Source: a virus
DNA length: 64,000 bases
Reading direction: 5' to 3' (one strand)
Virus record (IMG/VR): IMGVR_UViG_3300010883_000015
Coordinates: 1-64,000 of that record
Position numbers and translations under genes: made by a program. This document shows positions 15,761-24,684 of this stretch, piece after piece; position 1 is the stretch's first letter, and every line of letters starts with the position of its first letter. The notes under the pieces are model-generated. The model ran no database searches, was not told where the DNA came from, and saw nothing but the letters and a program-made list of their open reading frames with translations.

Positions 15761-16765
15761 ATGACAAAGAGAGCGTTAATTACAGGGGCTTGTGGGTTTA
15801 TTGGACATGCTTTAGTTGAGGATCTTCTAATTAGAACAGACTACGATATTGTGTGTCTTGATAGGCTTGATATATCGGGAACAATGGATCGCATAAAATA
15901 TATATTGGATGCTTATCCTGAGAAGGCTCACAGGGTTTCATTCGTGTTCCACGATCTTAAAGCAGAACTAAACGAATATACAATAAATCAAATAGGTGAT
16001 ATTAATTATATATTCCACTTGGCTGCGGGTTCTCACGTTGACAGGTCTATTAAATATCCATTATCTTTTGTTATGGATAATGTTGTTGGTACAGCACACT
16101 TGCTAGACTATGCAAGGCTTCATTGTTGTAATTTAGACTTGTTTTACTATTTTAGTACTGATGAAGTCTTTGGGCCTGCACAAGAAGAGCCATATAAAGA
16201 ATGGGATAGATATAATTCTGGAAACCCTTATTCAGCCAGTAAAGCTGGTGCAGAAGAATTGTGTATTGCATATTCAAATACATATAGAATCCCTATGATT
16301 ATTACTCATTGCATGAACGCTTTTGGGGTTCGCCAACATAAAGAAAAATATATTCCTATTTGTATTGATAAAATAGAAAAGGGTGAGAAAATATTTATTC
16401 ACTCCAATAAAGATTGTACAAAAGCAGGAAGTAGATTTTATATCCATACAGAAGACATAAGTGATGCTGTTTTGTTTTTGTTGGATAAGTGGAATGAAGG
16501 AGAATTAAACTTTTGTGATAAATACAATATTATTGGGAGTCAAGAATTGGATAATTTTGAAATTGCCGAATTGATAGCTAATTATATGGGTAAATCATTG
16601 AATTATGAATTTGTTGATTTTCATAGCGACAGACCGGGTCATGATCTTAGGTATTCTTTATGTGATGAAAAAATGAATAGATTAGGATGGAAGCCTAAGT
16701 CTATGACTGATAGATTGCATAAAACCATCGATTGGTATTTAGAAAATAAAAAATGGCTAAAGTAG
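15761..16765 (+). CDS. NAD-dependent dehydratase, RmlB-like (dTDP-glucose 4,6-dehydratase family)
   Basis: A 334-aa extended short-chain dehydrogenase. The start at 15761 has GGAGAATAAG just before it. The Rossmann motif GACGFIG lies at residues 9-15, the active site STDEVFG near 131-137 (the T-D-E of 4,6-dehydratases) and YSASKAGAEE (Y-x3-K) near 157. This pattern fits nucleotide-sugar 4,6-dehydratases. The natural substrate is uncertain. The gene fits with the 953-aa glycosyltransferase and the sialic-acid cassette as part of a sugar-modification theme. Confidence 0.88.
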   Translation: MTKRALITGACGFIGHALVEDLLIRTDYDIVCLDRLDISGTMDRIKYILDAYPEKAHRVSFVFHDLKAELNEYTINQIGDINYIFHLAAGSHVDRSIKYPLSFVMDNVVGTAHLLDYARLHCCNLDLFYYFSTDEVFGPAQEEPYKEWDRYNSGNPYSASKAGAEELCIAYSNTYRIPMIITHCMNAFGVRQHKEKYIPICIDKIEKGEKIFIHSNKDCTKAGSRFYIHTEDISDAVLFLLDKWNEGELNFCDKYNIIGSQELDNFEIAELIANYMGKSLNYEFVDFHSDRPGHDLRYSLCDEKMNRLGWKPKSMTDRLHKTIDWYLENKKWLK

Positions 16766-17301
16766 GCTGCATTATATTTTCTGATAGAGTTTACGGGATA
16801 GTTCGTAATCGTTACTCTTTAACAGAACTAATTCGTAAAGATCATCCCGATATTTTCTTTAGGAAACTTACCGCTAAGAATATTTCTGTTCTTAGTAGGG
16901 TCTATACAAGCAAATTAGAGGATCTGAGGAAATTTGCTCAAGGCAATGATAAAACGATTGCATTTATAGCGGTTGGATTGTCTGAGTGTGCAGGTGGTTA
17001 TGATTATGGAATGATGAGTGTTCATGTAAATGGGATGATTTCAGAATTAGAAGAGATTGGATGTGAGGTTTGTTTAATCAATGGAAAAGTTAACAATAAA
17101 TTAAATGGTAAGTTTTCAATATTCTATGAAAACCATCACTGTAACTTGTTAAAGATTTCCAAAGAAAGATTCTGTGATATAATAAGACCAGAATTTAAAT
17201 TATTATTCTTGGACAAAAAAGATTATTTAATATCAAGTCATACGGTTCTTTCTTATGTGAATAATATTTGTTCTTATATAGAGGCGAATAAACATGTATA
17301 A
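16753..17301 (+). CDS. Hypothetical protein
   Basis: A 182-aa protein overlapping the dehydratase gene by 13 bases. It has alternating beta/alpha character (VGCIIFSDRVYG, IAFIAVGLSECAGGYDYG, VCLINGK) suggesting an alpha/beta fold, but I cannot name a family. Position in the sugar operon suggests a related role; this is inference. Confidence 0.6.
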   Translation: MAKVGCIIFSDRVYGIVRNRYSLTELIRKDHPDIFFRKLTAKNISVLSRVYTSKLEDLRKFAQGNDKTIAFIAVGLSECAGGYDYGMMSVHVNGMISELEEIGCEVCLINGKVNNKLNGKFSIFYENHHCNLLKISKERFCDIIRPEFKLLFLDKKDYLISSHTVLSYVNNICSYIEANKHV

Positions 17302-17440
17302 TGCCAATTTAATCCAACAACACGTGCTGTATTTTGATTGCAAAGCAAATCATCGCGCATTGTATTCAATGCCAATAAGAAATGCCGAAAAAGGCTATTT
17401 TTGCTCGATTCTTGTGATAACAAAAAATACTGGTGTCTAA
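17294..17440 (+). CDS. 48-aa coupled small protein
   Basis: A frame of 48 codons beginning 8 bases inside the end of the previous gene, with GAGGCG upstream. It ends in a TAATG junction with the gene at 17440. Sequence MYNANLIQQHVLYF...; no recognised domain. Both junctions argue for a genuine small gene. Confidence 0.5.
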   Translation: MYNANLIQQHVLYFDCKANHRALYSMPIRNAEKGYFCSILVITKNTGV

Positions 17441-18042
17441 TGATTTTATCAATGTGCTTTACTACCGCAAAAGTTATCAGACAAAGCAATACAAGTGTTT
17501 CTGAAACAACTGTTTCTTCAACAATAACTGTATCTAGCCAACCACAAGTAAGAACAGCAGTAACTCTTATTTTTGCTATTAGGGTTACTGGTAATGCCAC
17601 AATAACAGGCACATTAAGTGGTGTATCTCAAATTGAGATAATATCTATATCTGCAAATAAAATTGGTCAAACGATTAAGCAATTTGATACCATTACAAAA
17701 GTTGATTTATCTAGCGGGATTGTATCAACAGGAACAACTTTTAAAGTAAAATATGCAGGTACTTCAGGTACTTCTGTTCCTATATTAACAGATGTTATTG
17801 ATAATTGGCCTATTCGGATATCACGAGGAAAGTCTTATATTAAGGTTGATATGGACGGATCAACTGAGATGGAAAAGTGTTCTGCAATTCTTCCTTATGA
17901 TACTTTATGGACACCAAAGGAATTTGATATAATAACGATTAAAGAAACAAGCGAGAAATTTATAGTCGTTGGGGCACCAGAAATGGAGCAAGTAGGGATT
18001 AATCAACATTGGAATGTATATTTATCAAGGTATGAGAGATAA
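17440..18042 (+). CDS. Hypothetical neck/tail-associated protein
   Basis: A 200-aa protein. I take the start from the TAATG overlap at 17440; an in-frame ATG at 17338 lies inside the preceding small gene. The N-terminal half is rich in Thr/Ser/Val and resembles a beta-sandwich or structural repeat. The C-terminal half (TLWTPKEFDIITIKETSEKF) is reminiscent of head-closure or neck proteins. Family not certain. Confidence 0.6.
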   Translation: MILSMCFTTAKVIRQSNTSVSETTVSSTITVSSQPQVRTAVTLIFAIRVTGNATITGTLSGVSQIEIISISANKIGQTIKQFDTITKVDLSSGIVSTGTTFKVKYAGTSGTSVPILTDVIDNWPIRISRGKSYIKVDMDGSTEMEKCSAILPYDTLWTPKEFDIITIKETSEKFIVVGAPEMEQVGINQHWNVYLSRYER

Positions 18043-18106
18043 ACAACATATTGAACTTGGTTCGTCTTAATATTTCTTTAATTGTATTATCTCAATAGGA
18101 TTATAC

Positions 18107-18520
18107 ATGAAAAGCACTAGCGAAATGAAAGCCATAATTACCAGAAAGTTTTTCTATTCTGATATAGAACTGTTAGAAGTATTCCAGTCTGCATTATTAA
18201 TTTTTGTAAATCCATTTAATCTATCTTCAGTTGAATGCGCAGACTGCGGTACTTATCTTTCTTATATGTCTATCCCCAGTTTTATTATAGGAATTATAAC
18301 CATTATAAGTGTAATTTTTGATTACCATATAAAATCACGAATTAGAGTTGCAAGGCTTCACTGGGTTTTGTGTGTTGTCATAACTTCATTAATGTTATGT
18401 AGCACTGATCATATAGGTACCGGATTATTGTCTTATTATATTGTTCAGTGTGTATTTTGTGCATTTATTATAATTAGATTAAATTCTGAATTTTTACACA
18501 ACAAAAGAACAAGAGGATAA
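18107..18520 (+). CDS. Membrane protein, possible holin
   Basis: A 137-aa protein with about three to four hydrophobic segments (near residues 27-37, 56-72, 84-98 and 103-122), hence an inner-membrane protein. It stands directly before a single-membrane-span coiled-coil protein. Size and topology are compatible with a holin, but no lysis motif is visible. Confidence 0.6.
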   Translation: MKSTSEMKAIITRKFFYSDIELLEVFQSALLIFVNPFNLSSVECADCGTYLSYMSIPSFIIGIITIISVIFDYHIKSRIRVARLHWVLCVVITSLMLCSTDHIGTGLLSYYIVQCVFCAFIIIRLNSEFLHNKRTRG

Positions 18521-18524
18521 TAAA

Positions 18525-18857
18525 ATGAATGAAATGGTTATAACTGCTATCCTTTCGTTAATTGGCGCTTTTTTTAGTGCCAAAGGTTGGGAATACTGGC
18601 GAGCTAGAGAGCAAAACAAAAAAGAATTGGACATGAAGGAAAGAGAGGATGTTCACTTGTATCGAGATGATTTGCGCATAGAGGTAGGAAGACTAAGAAC
18701 TGAACTTCAGGGAGTTTATATTAAACGAGAGGAGGAACTGCTTAAACTTACCAAGTCAATTGCTGATCTTCGTGCCGAACTAGCGAGTTTTAAAACACGC
18801 GTAGAATTTCTAGAAAAAGAAAATCAAGAATTGCGAGATGCTCTTAATAAAAAGTAA
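18525..18857 (+). CDS. Single-span membrane protein with coiled coil
   Basis: A 110-aa protein with an N-terminal membrane helix (MVITAILSLIGAFFSAKGW) followed by a long charged coiled coil to the C-terminus. This topology matches an inner-membrane spanin or a holin-accessory protein. It follows the membrane protein by 4 nt, so the pair may be a lysis unit. The 53-aa lipoprotein at 5541-5702 could be the outer partner, though far away. Confidence 0.65.
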   Translation: MNEMVITAILSLIGAFFSAKGWEYWRAREQNKKELDMKEREDVHLYRDDLRIEVGRLRTELQGVYIKREEELLKLTKSIADLRAELASFKTRVEFLEKENQELRDALNKK

Positions 18858-18931
18858 AAAAATTATATTGTTAATAATTAATTAAGACAATATGCTTTAT
18901 GTAGGTTCGAGAAACCATTACAGGAGTTAAT

Positions 18932-21793
18932 ATGTATAGTCACGCAATAGTTATTCCCACATGTGGAAATTATGAAACATTAACAGCAGGATTGCCCCGC
19001 TTTTTTGAGCACGCGAGCAAAGAAGTAATTATAATTTTAAGCATTAATCCAGTTATAAAAGTAGAAGCAGAAAGAGCATTAAAGATGATTACTGCTTTTT
19101 ATGATGGGATTGATGGAGATAAGCCAGCATTTGACCATATATGGTCTGATAAAGCTATCGGTTTTGGTAATGCTGTAAATAAAGGAATTGACTATCTAAG
19201 GGAAAAGTATGGCATTACTGAATTTATAACCATAGCAAATGATGATTTATTGGTTACGGAAGATTGGCTTACTAATCTTGAATTAGCTTTTAGTGCCAAA
19301 GAAATTGTGACAGTATCAACGCTTACTAATTCACAAAATAACCCTAAAAGAGATATTTCTTTTTTGAATGGTAAAATTGGAATGACAGGACCTACCAGTA
19401 ATGGTGTTTTTAATGATCAACGGGCTTATAATGCTGATTTACTTAATAAGGAAGGATTAGATCGTTATGCGAAATCAGTCTCAATAACAAATTCAGGTCA
19501 TTACATTCCGACCTCTTTTCTTAGTGGTTTCTGCATTACATTCACTAAGGAATGCTTAGAAGATCTTTGTGATGAATCATTTAATTATAATGGAATTTTT
19601 GATACGAGATTTAAAGTTGGTGGTTTTGAAGATGACGACCTAGCACATAGGGCATTAATAAAGGGGTGGAGACAGGTTATATCTGTTGCTGTTTTTGTTG
19701 GTCATGCAGTATCCAGTACCCTGAACCTTTACTTTGAAGGACAGAGGGGTGGTGTTGCCAATTGGGTTGATTATCTTTTAAAGTGGGAAGATTACACCCA
19801 GAAGGAACCTAAAATTATTGGAGCATATAGGGTTTCATTAAAGTGCGTTAATGATTTAAATCAATTACGCGCATCCTTAGTAAGAGCGGGAGATGTTCTG
19901 GATGGGGTTGGATTTGTTTTAACAAATAACCCAAAAGAAATAGTCGGTTCTTTTGATAATATGTTTATAAGTCATCTACCACCAGACGATCAGGCTTTTT
20001 TGGAAAAATGTAAATTACTTCCAGACGATATTAAAGAATGTTCTAATGAATTAAATGAATTGCTTAATGAATGGTTAACCAATTTATTAAGTAATACTGA
20101 AAGAGATATGGATGTAGCTTGTAAGGTTTGGACAGAAGTATTTAATGAGAGAGATGAAAGAAATCTAACTCATGAACTTTCAGAAAGTTTAAACTCAGAT
20201 TGGATAATTTCTATTGATGCTGATGAAATATTTGAAGATCGGCTTACTAGAAAACATCTGGTTCGTATTGTTACGAATCCAAATCCTTCTAGATTTTGTT
20301 ATAATGTAGGATTCTTAAATCATTGGGAATCAATGAAACTTCTTCGCCAAGATAGCAATTACGGTCAGCAAACAGGAGCTAGATTATGGAGATCTTTTCC
20401 TTCTAATCCAAGGATTGTTGGGGGTAATGAAGTCGGGTTCCATTGTGGAAACTCACCAGAACAAGGGAATTACTGTAGAAGAATTAGCGGGATAAGGATG
20501 AGGCATTTATCACACGTCCGACAGATAGACCGACATAATAAATATGAATTTTACAGCAAAACAGATACCGATAAACAGGTAGCTATGATAGGTGCCCAAA
20601 CTTATCAGCACATTGTAAAGTCAGATAATGTTGTTGTTAGTTTGTATAATCCAAATAATGGAATTGCATTTTTCATGCTTTGTTATGAGCAAGAAGATTG
20701 GATTAATATCACAAGATGGTTGGATCAAGTCTATTCCGTTGCTGATAAATTAGTTCTAACATGGACGGGTGAGTGGGATCTTAAAGATAGGGCATGGATT
20801 GAAAACATGGGATCGATAAAAGATTTGTCTGAAAAAGATTTCAATGAATTGTATAAGACTGGCCCTCGGTGGCACCTTGCTCAGGTTTCCAGACTTTTTA
20901 AAGTTGAATGGGTTTATAGTAAATTTGATTATGAAAAAGGTTTAGCGGAGTGTAGGAATTCTGCAATAAATCATATTCATGATACCAATGATGGAACATT
21001 GGGGTGGTGTTGGTTTATGGATCCAGATGAAACCGCACAAGATATAGGAGTTATGTCTGGTTCAGCCCTAACGATAGCTCAAACCAGCGATAATATTGGT
21101 TATATGTTTAAATTTCTTAATCCAACAGGGGATTCTGAGCGACCTGCAAATAGTGAAAGTATACGGTTGTTTAAATTAGACCCCAATCGTAGCTTGCAAA
21201 TGGAAGGAAGAGTTCACGAAAGTTTTGAGGCATCTCTTAAGAAAATCAGAACAGAGAATTATATACCTAATATAGATTATTTCCCCGGTATTTTTATTAA
21301 TAGTGGCTTGTCACAAAGTCCTGAGCGAATGGCTGAAAAACTATTGAAGTATCGAGATCTTCTGGTTGTTCAATTAAAAGATGACATGTATGATACGGGT
21401 GCTTGGGTTTCTCTTGGGTTACAATATTTGAATGATGACGATATTGATAATGCTGAACATTGTTATGATAACGCCCTTAAATGTGCAGGTGGTGCTTACT
21501 TACCATTTAAAGAATATGGAATTCATTGCTTAAGAAAGGCTGTTGTCCTTCTTCAGGAAAGCCATAGAAGAAGTAATTCTTCTGTTGATTTTCATAAATT
21601 AAGTGAAGAAATGATCTCTACCTTGATAGGTTGGGATTTGTCCATGCCGATTGTAAATACAGGTGGTATATCTATAAGTGATACAACAATAATGCCTGAA
21701 TTTATTGACCCCTCCAAAGCAGTAGAGAATCAAAGCAACCCTTCCGAAGAGGCTATTAATGAAATTATCCCTGAAGGTGTTAAAGGGTCCTAA
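18932..21793 (+). CDS. Multidomain glycosyltransferase (three GT2-like segments)
   Basis: A 953-aa protein. Segment one (1 to about 300) starts like a GT-A family 2 enzyme (AIVIPTCGNYETL) with an acidic nucleotide-sugar site at IANDDL (about 103) and GGFEDDDLAHRA. Segment two (about 300-560) has ISIDADEIFED (about 425), a D-x-D. Segment three (about 570-800) has WCWFMDPDET (about 694). The C-terminal part holds a TPR-like stretch (LGLQYLNDDDIDNAEHCYDNALKC). Three stacked transferase segments suggest sequential sugar additions. It sits between structural genes, so virion glycosylation is possible. Acceptor and donor are unknown. Confidence 0.82.
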   Translation: MYSHAIVIPTCGNYETLTAGLPRFFEHASKEVIIILSINPVIKVEAERALKMITAFYDGIDGDKPAFDHIWSDKAIGFGNAVNKGIDYLREKYGITEFITIANDDLLVTEDWLTNLELAFSAKEIVTVSTLTNSQNNPKRDISFLNGKIGMTGPTSNGVFNDQRAYNADLLNKEGLDRYAKSVSITNSGHYIPTSFLSGFCITFTKECLEDLCDESFNYNGIFDTRFKVGGFEDDDLAHRALIKGWRQVISVAVFVGHAVSSTLNLYFEGQRGGVANWVDYLLKWEDYTQKEPKIIGAYRVSLKCVNDLNQLRASLVRAGDVLDGVGFVLTNNPKEIVGSFDNMFISHLPPDDQAFLEKCKLLPDDIKECSNELNELLNEWLTNLLSNTERDMDVACKVWTEVFNERDERNLTHELSESLNSDWIISIDADEIFEDRLTRKHLVRIVTNPNPSRFCYNVGFLNHWESMKLLRQDSNYGQQTGARLWRSFPSNPRIVGGNEVGFHCGNSPEQGNYCRRISGIRMRHLSHVRQIDRHNKYEFYSKTDTDKQVAMIGAQTYQHIVKSDNVVVSLYNPNNGIAFFMLCYEQEDWINITRWLDQVYSVADKLVLTWTGEWDLKDRAWIENMGSIKDLSEKDFNELYKTGPRWHLAQVSRLFKVEWVYSKFDYEKGLAECRNSAINHIHDTNDGTLGWCWFMDPDETAQDIGVMSGSALTIAQTSDNIGYMFKFLNPTGDSERPANSESIRLFKLDPNRSLQMEGRVHESFEASLKKIRTENYIPNIDYFPGIFINSGLSQSPERMAEKLLKYRDLLVVQLKDDMYDTGAWVSLGLQYLNDDDIDNAEHCYDNALKCAGGAYLPFKEYGIHCLRKAVVLLQESHRRSNSSVDFHKLSEEMISTLIGWDLSMPIVNTGGISISDTTIMPEFIDPSKAVENQSNPSEEAINEIIPEGVKGS

Positions 21794-22238
21794 CTTTACA
21801 AACATTAGTAAATCTTTAAAAAAAAGGATGAAGAGAACCAAGAAAGATATTGGTGAAGATATTGCAGATTATATTTTCAGATCAATAATTAAAAATGTTA
21901 GTAGAAAAGATTTTACATTAGAACAATTAAAGCAAATGGGGTATCCTTACTCTAAGAGAGGAACGGGTACTTTACCTAGTAGCATAGCTCCATATATGGT
22001 TCATTCTAGAAGTGGGGAGTTTAGAAAAACATTTACAATGAACAGGCAAGGGACAAACCAGTATCAAGATCAATTTAATATTAAATTTGTACCAAAACAA
22101 AAGTATCATAAAGATATATTTAAAGGTACAGAAAAAATGGTTAGCAGAGATCCAATTGGTGGGACTTTATCAGAGCATCAAGTACAGAAAAAGATTAAAC
22201 AAGCAATAAGAAATAAAATGAAAATGAACTTTGGTTAA
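21759..22238 (+). CDS. Tail completion/minor tail protein (HK97 gp10-like)
   Basis: A 159-aa basic protein overlapping the end of the glycosyltransferase by 35 bases, with GAAGAGG upstream. The pattern of an N-terminal basic helix followed by a GTLPSSI / SRSGEFRKTF region is typical of the gp10-like neck/tail family. It sits directly before the tail terminator candidate, which supports the assignment. Confidence 0.65.
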   Translation: MKLSLKVLKGPNFTNISKSLKKRMKRTKKDIGEDIADYIFRSIIKNVSRKDFTLEQLKQMGYPYSKRGTGTLPSSIAPYMVHSRSGEFRKTFTMNRQGTNQYQDQFNIKFVPKQKYHKDIFKGTEKMVSRDPIGGTLSEHQVQKKIKQAIRNKMKMNFG

Positions 22239-22240
22239 AA

Positions 22241-22651
22241 ATGCCTAATACTCAAAACATATTAACTTTAATAAGAAATAAATTACTAGGCGTGGCCTCT
22301 GTTACGGATGAGGTCGAAGATCGCGTACACACTTCACATTTTTATGATCTAGACAATGCCAGCATTGTTTATCCTATGATTATCTTAAATCCAGTAGGTG
22401 GATTTTCTTCTTATAGTAAATCATGGGCAAAAACAGAATTGCATATATATGTATATAGTCAATATAATTTAGATCAATGTTTAAGAATATATCAACTTGT
22501 ATATAATTCGTTACAGGCAGAAGGGTTAAGTAACACCAATATAAGCGATAAGGGTTATCTAAGAGAGACTGCTAGGCCGACAAATGGATACAATGACCAA
22601 ACAAGATCTTATTATTTAAGAGCTACTTATCAAATATATACAGCAGGCTAA
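22241..22651 (+). CDS. Tail terminator-like protein
   Basis: A 136-aa protein that starts 2 nt after the previous gene. VTDEVEDRVHTSHF near the N-terminus and YYLRATYQIYTAG at the end match the general look of tail terminator/DUF3168-type proteins that cap the tail tube. Order (gp10-like, terminator, tube protein) is the classic siphovirus order. Confidence 0.68.
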   Translation: MPNTQNILTLIRNKLLGVASVTDEVEDRVHTSHFYDLDNASIVYPMIILNPVGGFSSYSKSWAKTELHIYVYSQYNLDQCLRIYQLVYNSLQAEGLSNTNISDKGYLRETARPTNGYNDQTRSYYLRATYQIYTAG

Positions 22652-22654
22652 ACC

Positions 22655-23002
22655 ATGACGAATAAAGGTTACGAACCAAAAAATAAAAATTCTCAACAAG
22701 ATCTTGATAAGAAGATCCAAAAAATAGAAAGGCATATAAAGGCTTTAGAGGATGAGGTTAATCAACTTTCTTCCGTAAAAGAAACCTTTGAAACAACCCT
22801 GATTAAGCCTATCGATAAATTGTGGAATTGTGTTAAGTGCGGTAGTAGGCTTGGAATATACGATATAAAGACTGATGAATTGCGTGTTAGGTATCGAGAT
22901 TTTTATGCTTGGTGGAAAGCGGGTATTGGTGGATATTTAAAAATAGTGTGTAGATCTTGCTCTCATTTAAATGAGATAAAATATGAAGAAGGTAAAAGTT
23001 GA
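22655..23002 (+). CDS. Coiled-coil protein with Com-like zinc ribbon
   Basis: A 115-aa protein. Residues about 10-45 form a coiled coil. The C-terminal half holds CVKCGSRLGIYD and IVCRSCSHLNEIKYE, a C-x2-C ... C-x2-C ribbon like that of phage Mu Com, whose zinc finger binds the mom mRNA and turns on translation. Whether this one binds RNA is unknown, but its place inside a tail module of a DNA-modifying phage is notable. Confidence 0.65.
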   Translation: MTNKGYEPKNKNSQQDLDKKIQKIERHIKALEDEVNQLSSVKETFETTLIKPIDKLWNCVKCGSRLGIYDIKTDELRVRYRDFYAWWKAGIGGYLKIVCRSCSHLNEIKYEEGKS

Positions 23003-23106
23003 ACTATCTTAAAATAAAGTGATTCATGATATGTTAAACTAGAGTAGACAAAAAAATAATTTACTTATAATTAAATTGATCTATATCGCATTAATAGGAG
23101 AATGAA

Positions 23107-23724
23107 ATGCCTTTAAATATACCTACGGGTAGCAATAATAATATTAGTTTTGGACCCGCCCGAATCCTTATGGACCCTTGGAGTTCTGCTGTTGGCTCAA
23201 CACCGACAACTGACGTTGGTTTTATTGGAGAGGATGGTCTGACCATAGAACTTTCTTCTGAAAAGAAAGATATTACACAGGGAAATCCTCAGCTTATCCA
23301 ATACAGTTTCGTTACTGCACAGTCTGCAACAATTAATTTTACATCTATTGAGTGGAATTTTGAAAACTTTAGACTTGCTCTTGGTGCTGGTGCAACATCT
23401 ATTGGTAATGTTGCCAAGCCTCCTTCTGGTGGAGCAGCAACCACTGTTGCTACATTTAACTTTGGTGGAAATCCTTTGAACACTTATGTTGCTCTTCAAG
23501 TTCAGCATAGAATGGCTCAAAGTGCAGGAACACTATATGCTTATATTTGGAAAGCCCAATCAGAATCAGGTTTCTCTCTTCCGTTTGGAACAGATGAGCA
23601 CACTTTTGAATTCAGTTTCAAGGCACTTGCTGCTACGAAAAACTGGAACGGTGTAACTTTACCTTTTGATCAGTGTTTGATGAAACTAGAAAGAGAATAT
23701 AGTAGGACTCAAATTCTTACTTAG
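23107..23724 (+). CDS. Major tail (tube) protein
   Basis: A 205-aa, beta-rich protein with AGGAGAATGAA upstream of the start. The sequence pattern (GFIGEDGLTIELSSEKKDIT near the N-terminus, SEFSFKALAA-type strands later) and the position between tail terminator and tail-assembly chaperones identify the tube subunit. The 104-nt leader (23003-23106) contains AT-rich promoter-like sequence but no convincing -35/-10 pair. Confidence 0.82.
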   Translation: MPLNIPTGSNNNISFGPARILMDPWSSAVGSTPTTDVGFIGEDGLTIELSSEKKDITQGNPQLIQYSFVTAQSATINFTSIEWNFENFRLALGAGATSIGNVAKPPSGGAATTVATFNFGGNPLNTYVALQVQHRMAQSAGTLYAYIWKAQSESGFSLPFGTDEHTFEFSFKALAATKNWNGVTLPFDQCLMKLEREYSRTQILT

Positions 23725-23775
23725 AAGTTTAAATAATTTACCTTGACATTAAATGAGCGAGACTCAGGAGAAAAT

Positions 23776-24306
23776 ATGTCTGATGTACTAGAAAAAGAAA
23801 AAGCAGTTGAAGCGGTTGAAGAAACTATTGATATTGCCGAAGCCTCTCAGAACATAACAGATGCAGTAACAAGTTTACTTGAAACACTAGTTCCACCAAA
23901 GGACATTCAAATCGTGGATGTTTTTGGAAACGAGTATGAATTGCCAACTTCTGTATCTGCTAGAAAACAAATTAAGATACTTCGAGAGTTTGAAAAACTT
24001 AAGGATATACCCGCTGAAAAGTTCTCAATAAAAGATGGAACTCCAGCGGGTATTGTTTCTATGATTGTTGATATAGCAATGAATGAAATAGTATTTGATG
24101 TTATTTGTAAATGTTTTTACACAGCGCACACGCTCACAGTTTTAAAAGCTAAAACTGTTGCAGATGAAGAGGGCGTGGAAGTAGAAAAAGACCATTTAGG
24201 GGTAGGAGACTTGTTTCCTATTGAAGAGATAGTTTCAGGTATTGTCCCTTTATTTATACGGTTGGCTCGAAGGACAGGAAGCGCACTAGCGGTTCTGTCG
24301 AAATAA
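23776..24306 (+). CDS. Tail assembly chaperone, G-like
   Basis: A 176-aa protein starting at the ATG at 23776, which has AGGAGAAAAT upstream. It lies between the tube and the tape-measure genes, exactly where the lambda G gene lies. It contains VDVFGNEYELPTSVSARKQIKILREFEKLK, and the downstream frame continues in the -1 frame. Chaperones of this kind coat the tape measure during tail assembly. Confidence 0.75.
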   Translation: MSDVLEKEKAVEAVEETIDIAEASQNITDAVTSLLETLVPPKDIQIVDVFGNEYELPTSVSARKQIKILREFEKLKDIPAEKFSIKDGTPAGIVSMIVDIAMNEIVFDVICKCFYTAHTLTVLKAKTVADEEGVEVEKDHLGVGDLFPIEEIVSGIVPLFIRLARRTGSALAVLSK

Positions 24307-24668
24307 GTAAAAATACTTCGCAGTCAGCCGACGAGGTCATAGATTCCATTGAAAATTTAATGGGTATCTTATTGTCTTCTGGGCTTTCTTTAGATAAAAT
24401 TTTAGAAATGTCATGGGATCAAATTCACTTCACAGCAATGTGTATCCAAAAACATAAAGTAAGTATGATTGAAATGGTAATGACTCCCATTGCCGAAGGA
24501 TTAGGAGGTAAAAGCTCTAAGAAATCTAAAAAGATGACGAAGAAGATGCAAGACCAAGTAAATAATATGACTCCAGAACAAAAAGTAGAAAGAGATTTAC
24601 ATAGACAACACAGGTTACATCAACAACTTCATCTTGCAGGTATTAGAGTGCACGATAAACCCAGATAA
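23776..24668 (+). CDS. Predicted G-T frameshift fusion chaperone
   Basis: The zero frame up to 24252 joined to the -1 frame. The -1 frame is open from well upstream of the slippery heptamer to 24668, without stops. A shift at CCCTTTA (24246-24252) would read through the zero-frame stop at 24304 and add about 139 residues, including the T-like domain. The fusion is inferred from geometry and from the lambda G/GT precedent. Confidence 0.65.
24246..24252 (+). promoter_or_regulatory. Probable -1 ribosomal frameshift site CCCTTTA
   Basis: The heptamer is in the right phase (C CCT TTA, an X-XXY-YYZ slippery sequence) and lies 52 nt before the zero-frame stop. The alternative frame is open on both sides. 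The second partner gene has no ribosome site of its own. Confidence 0.65.
24360..24668 (+). CDS. Tail assembly chaperone T-like region
   Basis: A 102-aa frame with no Shine-Dalgarno before its first ATG, which argues that it is expressed mainly by frameshift from the G-like gene. The region MGILLSSGLSLDKILEMSWDQI is followed by a Lys-rich helix and a His/Arg-rich tail. It precedes the tape-measure start by 16 nt. Confidence 0.6.
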   Translation: MGILLSSGLSLDKILEMSWDQIHFTAMCIQKHKVSMIEMVMTPIAEGLGGKSSKKSKKMTKKMQDQVNNMTPEQKVERDLHRQHRLHQQLHLAGIRVHDKPR

Positions 24669-24684
24669 AATTTGAGAGACTAAA

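Noticed and set aside
18107-18857. Definite holin/spanin assignment
   Set aside because: Topology is compatible but no lysis motif or endolysin lies next to them, so they are listed only as possible lysis proteins.
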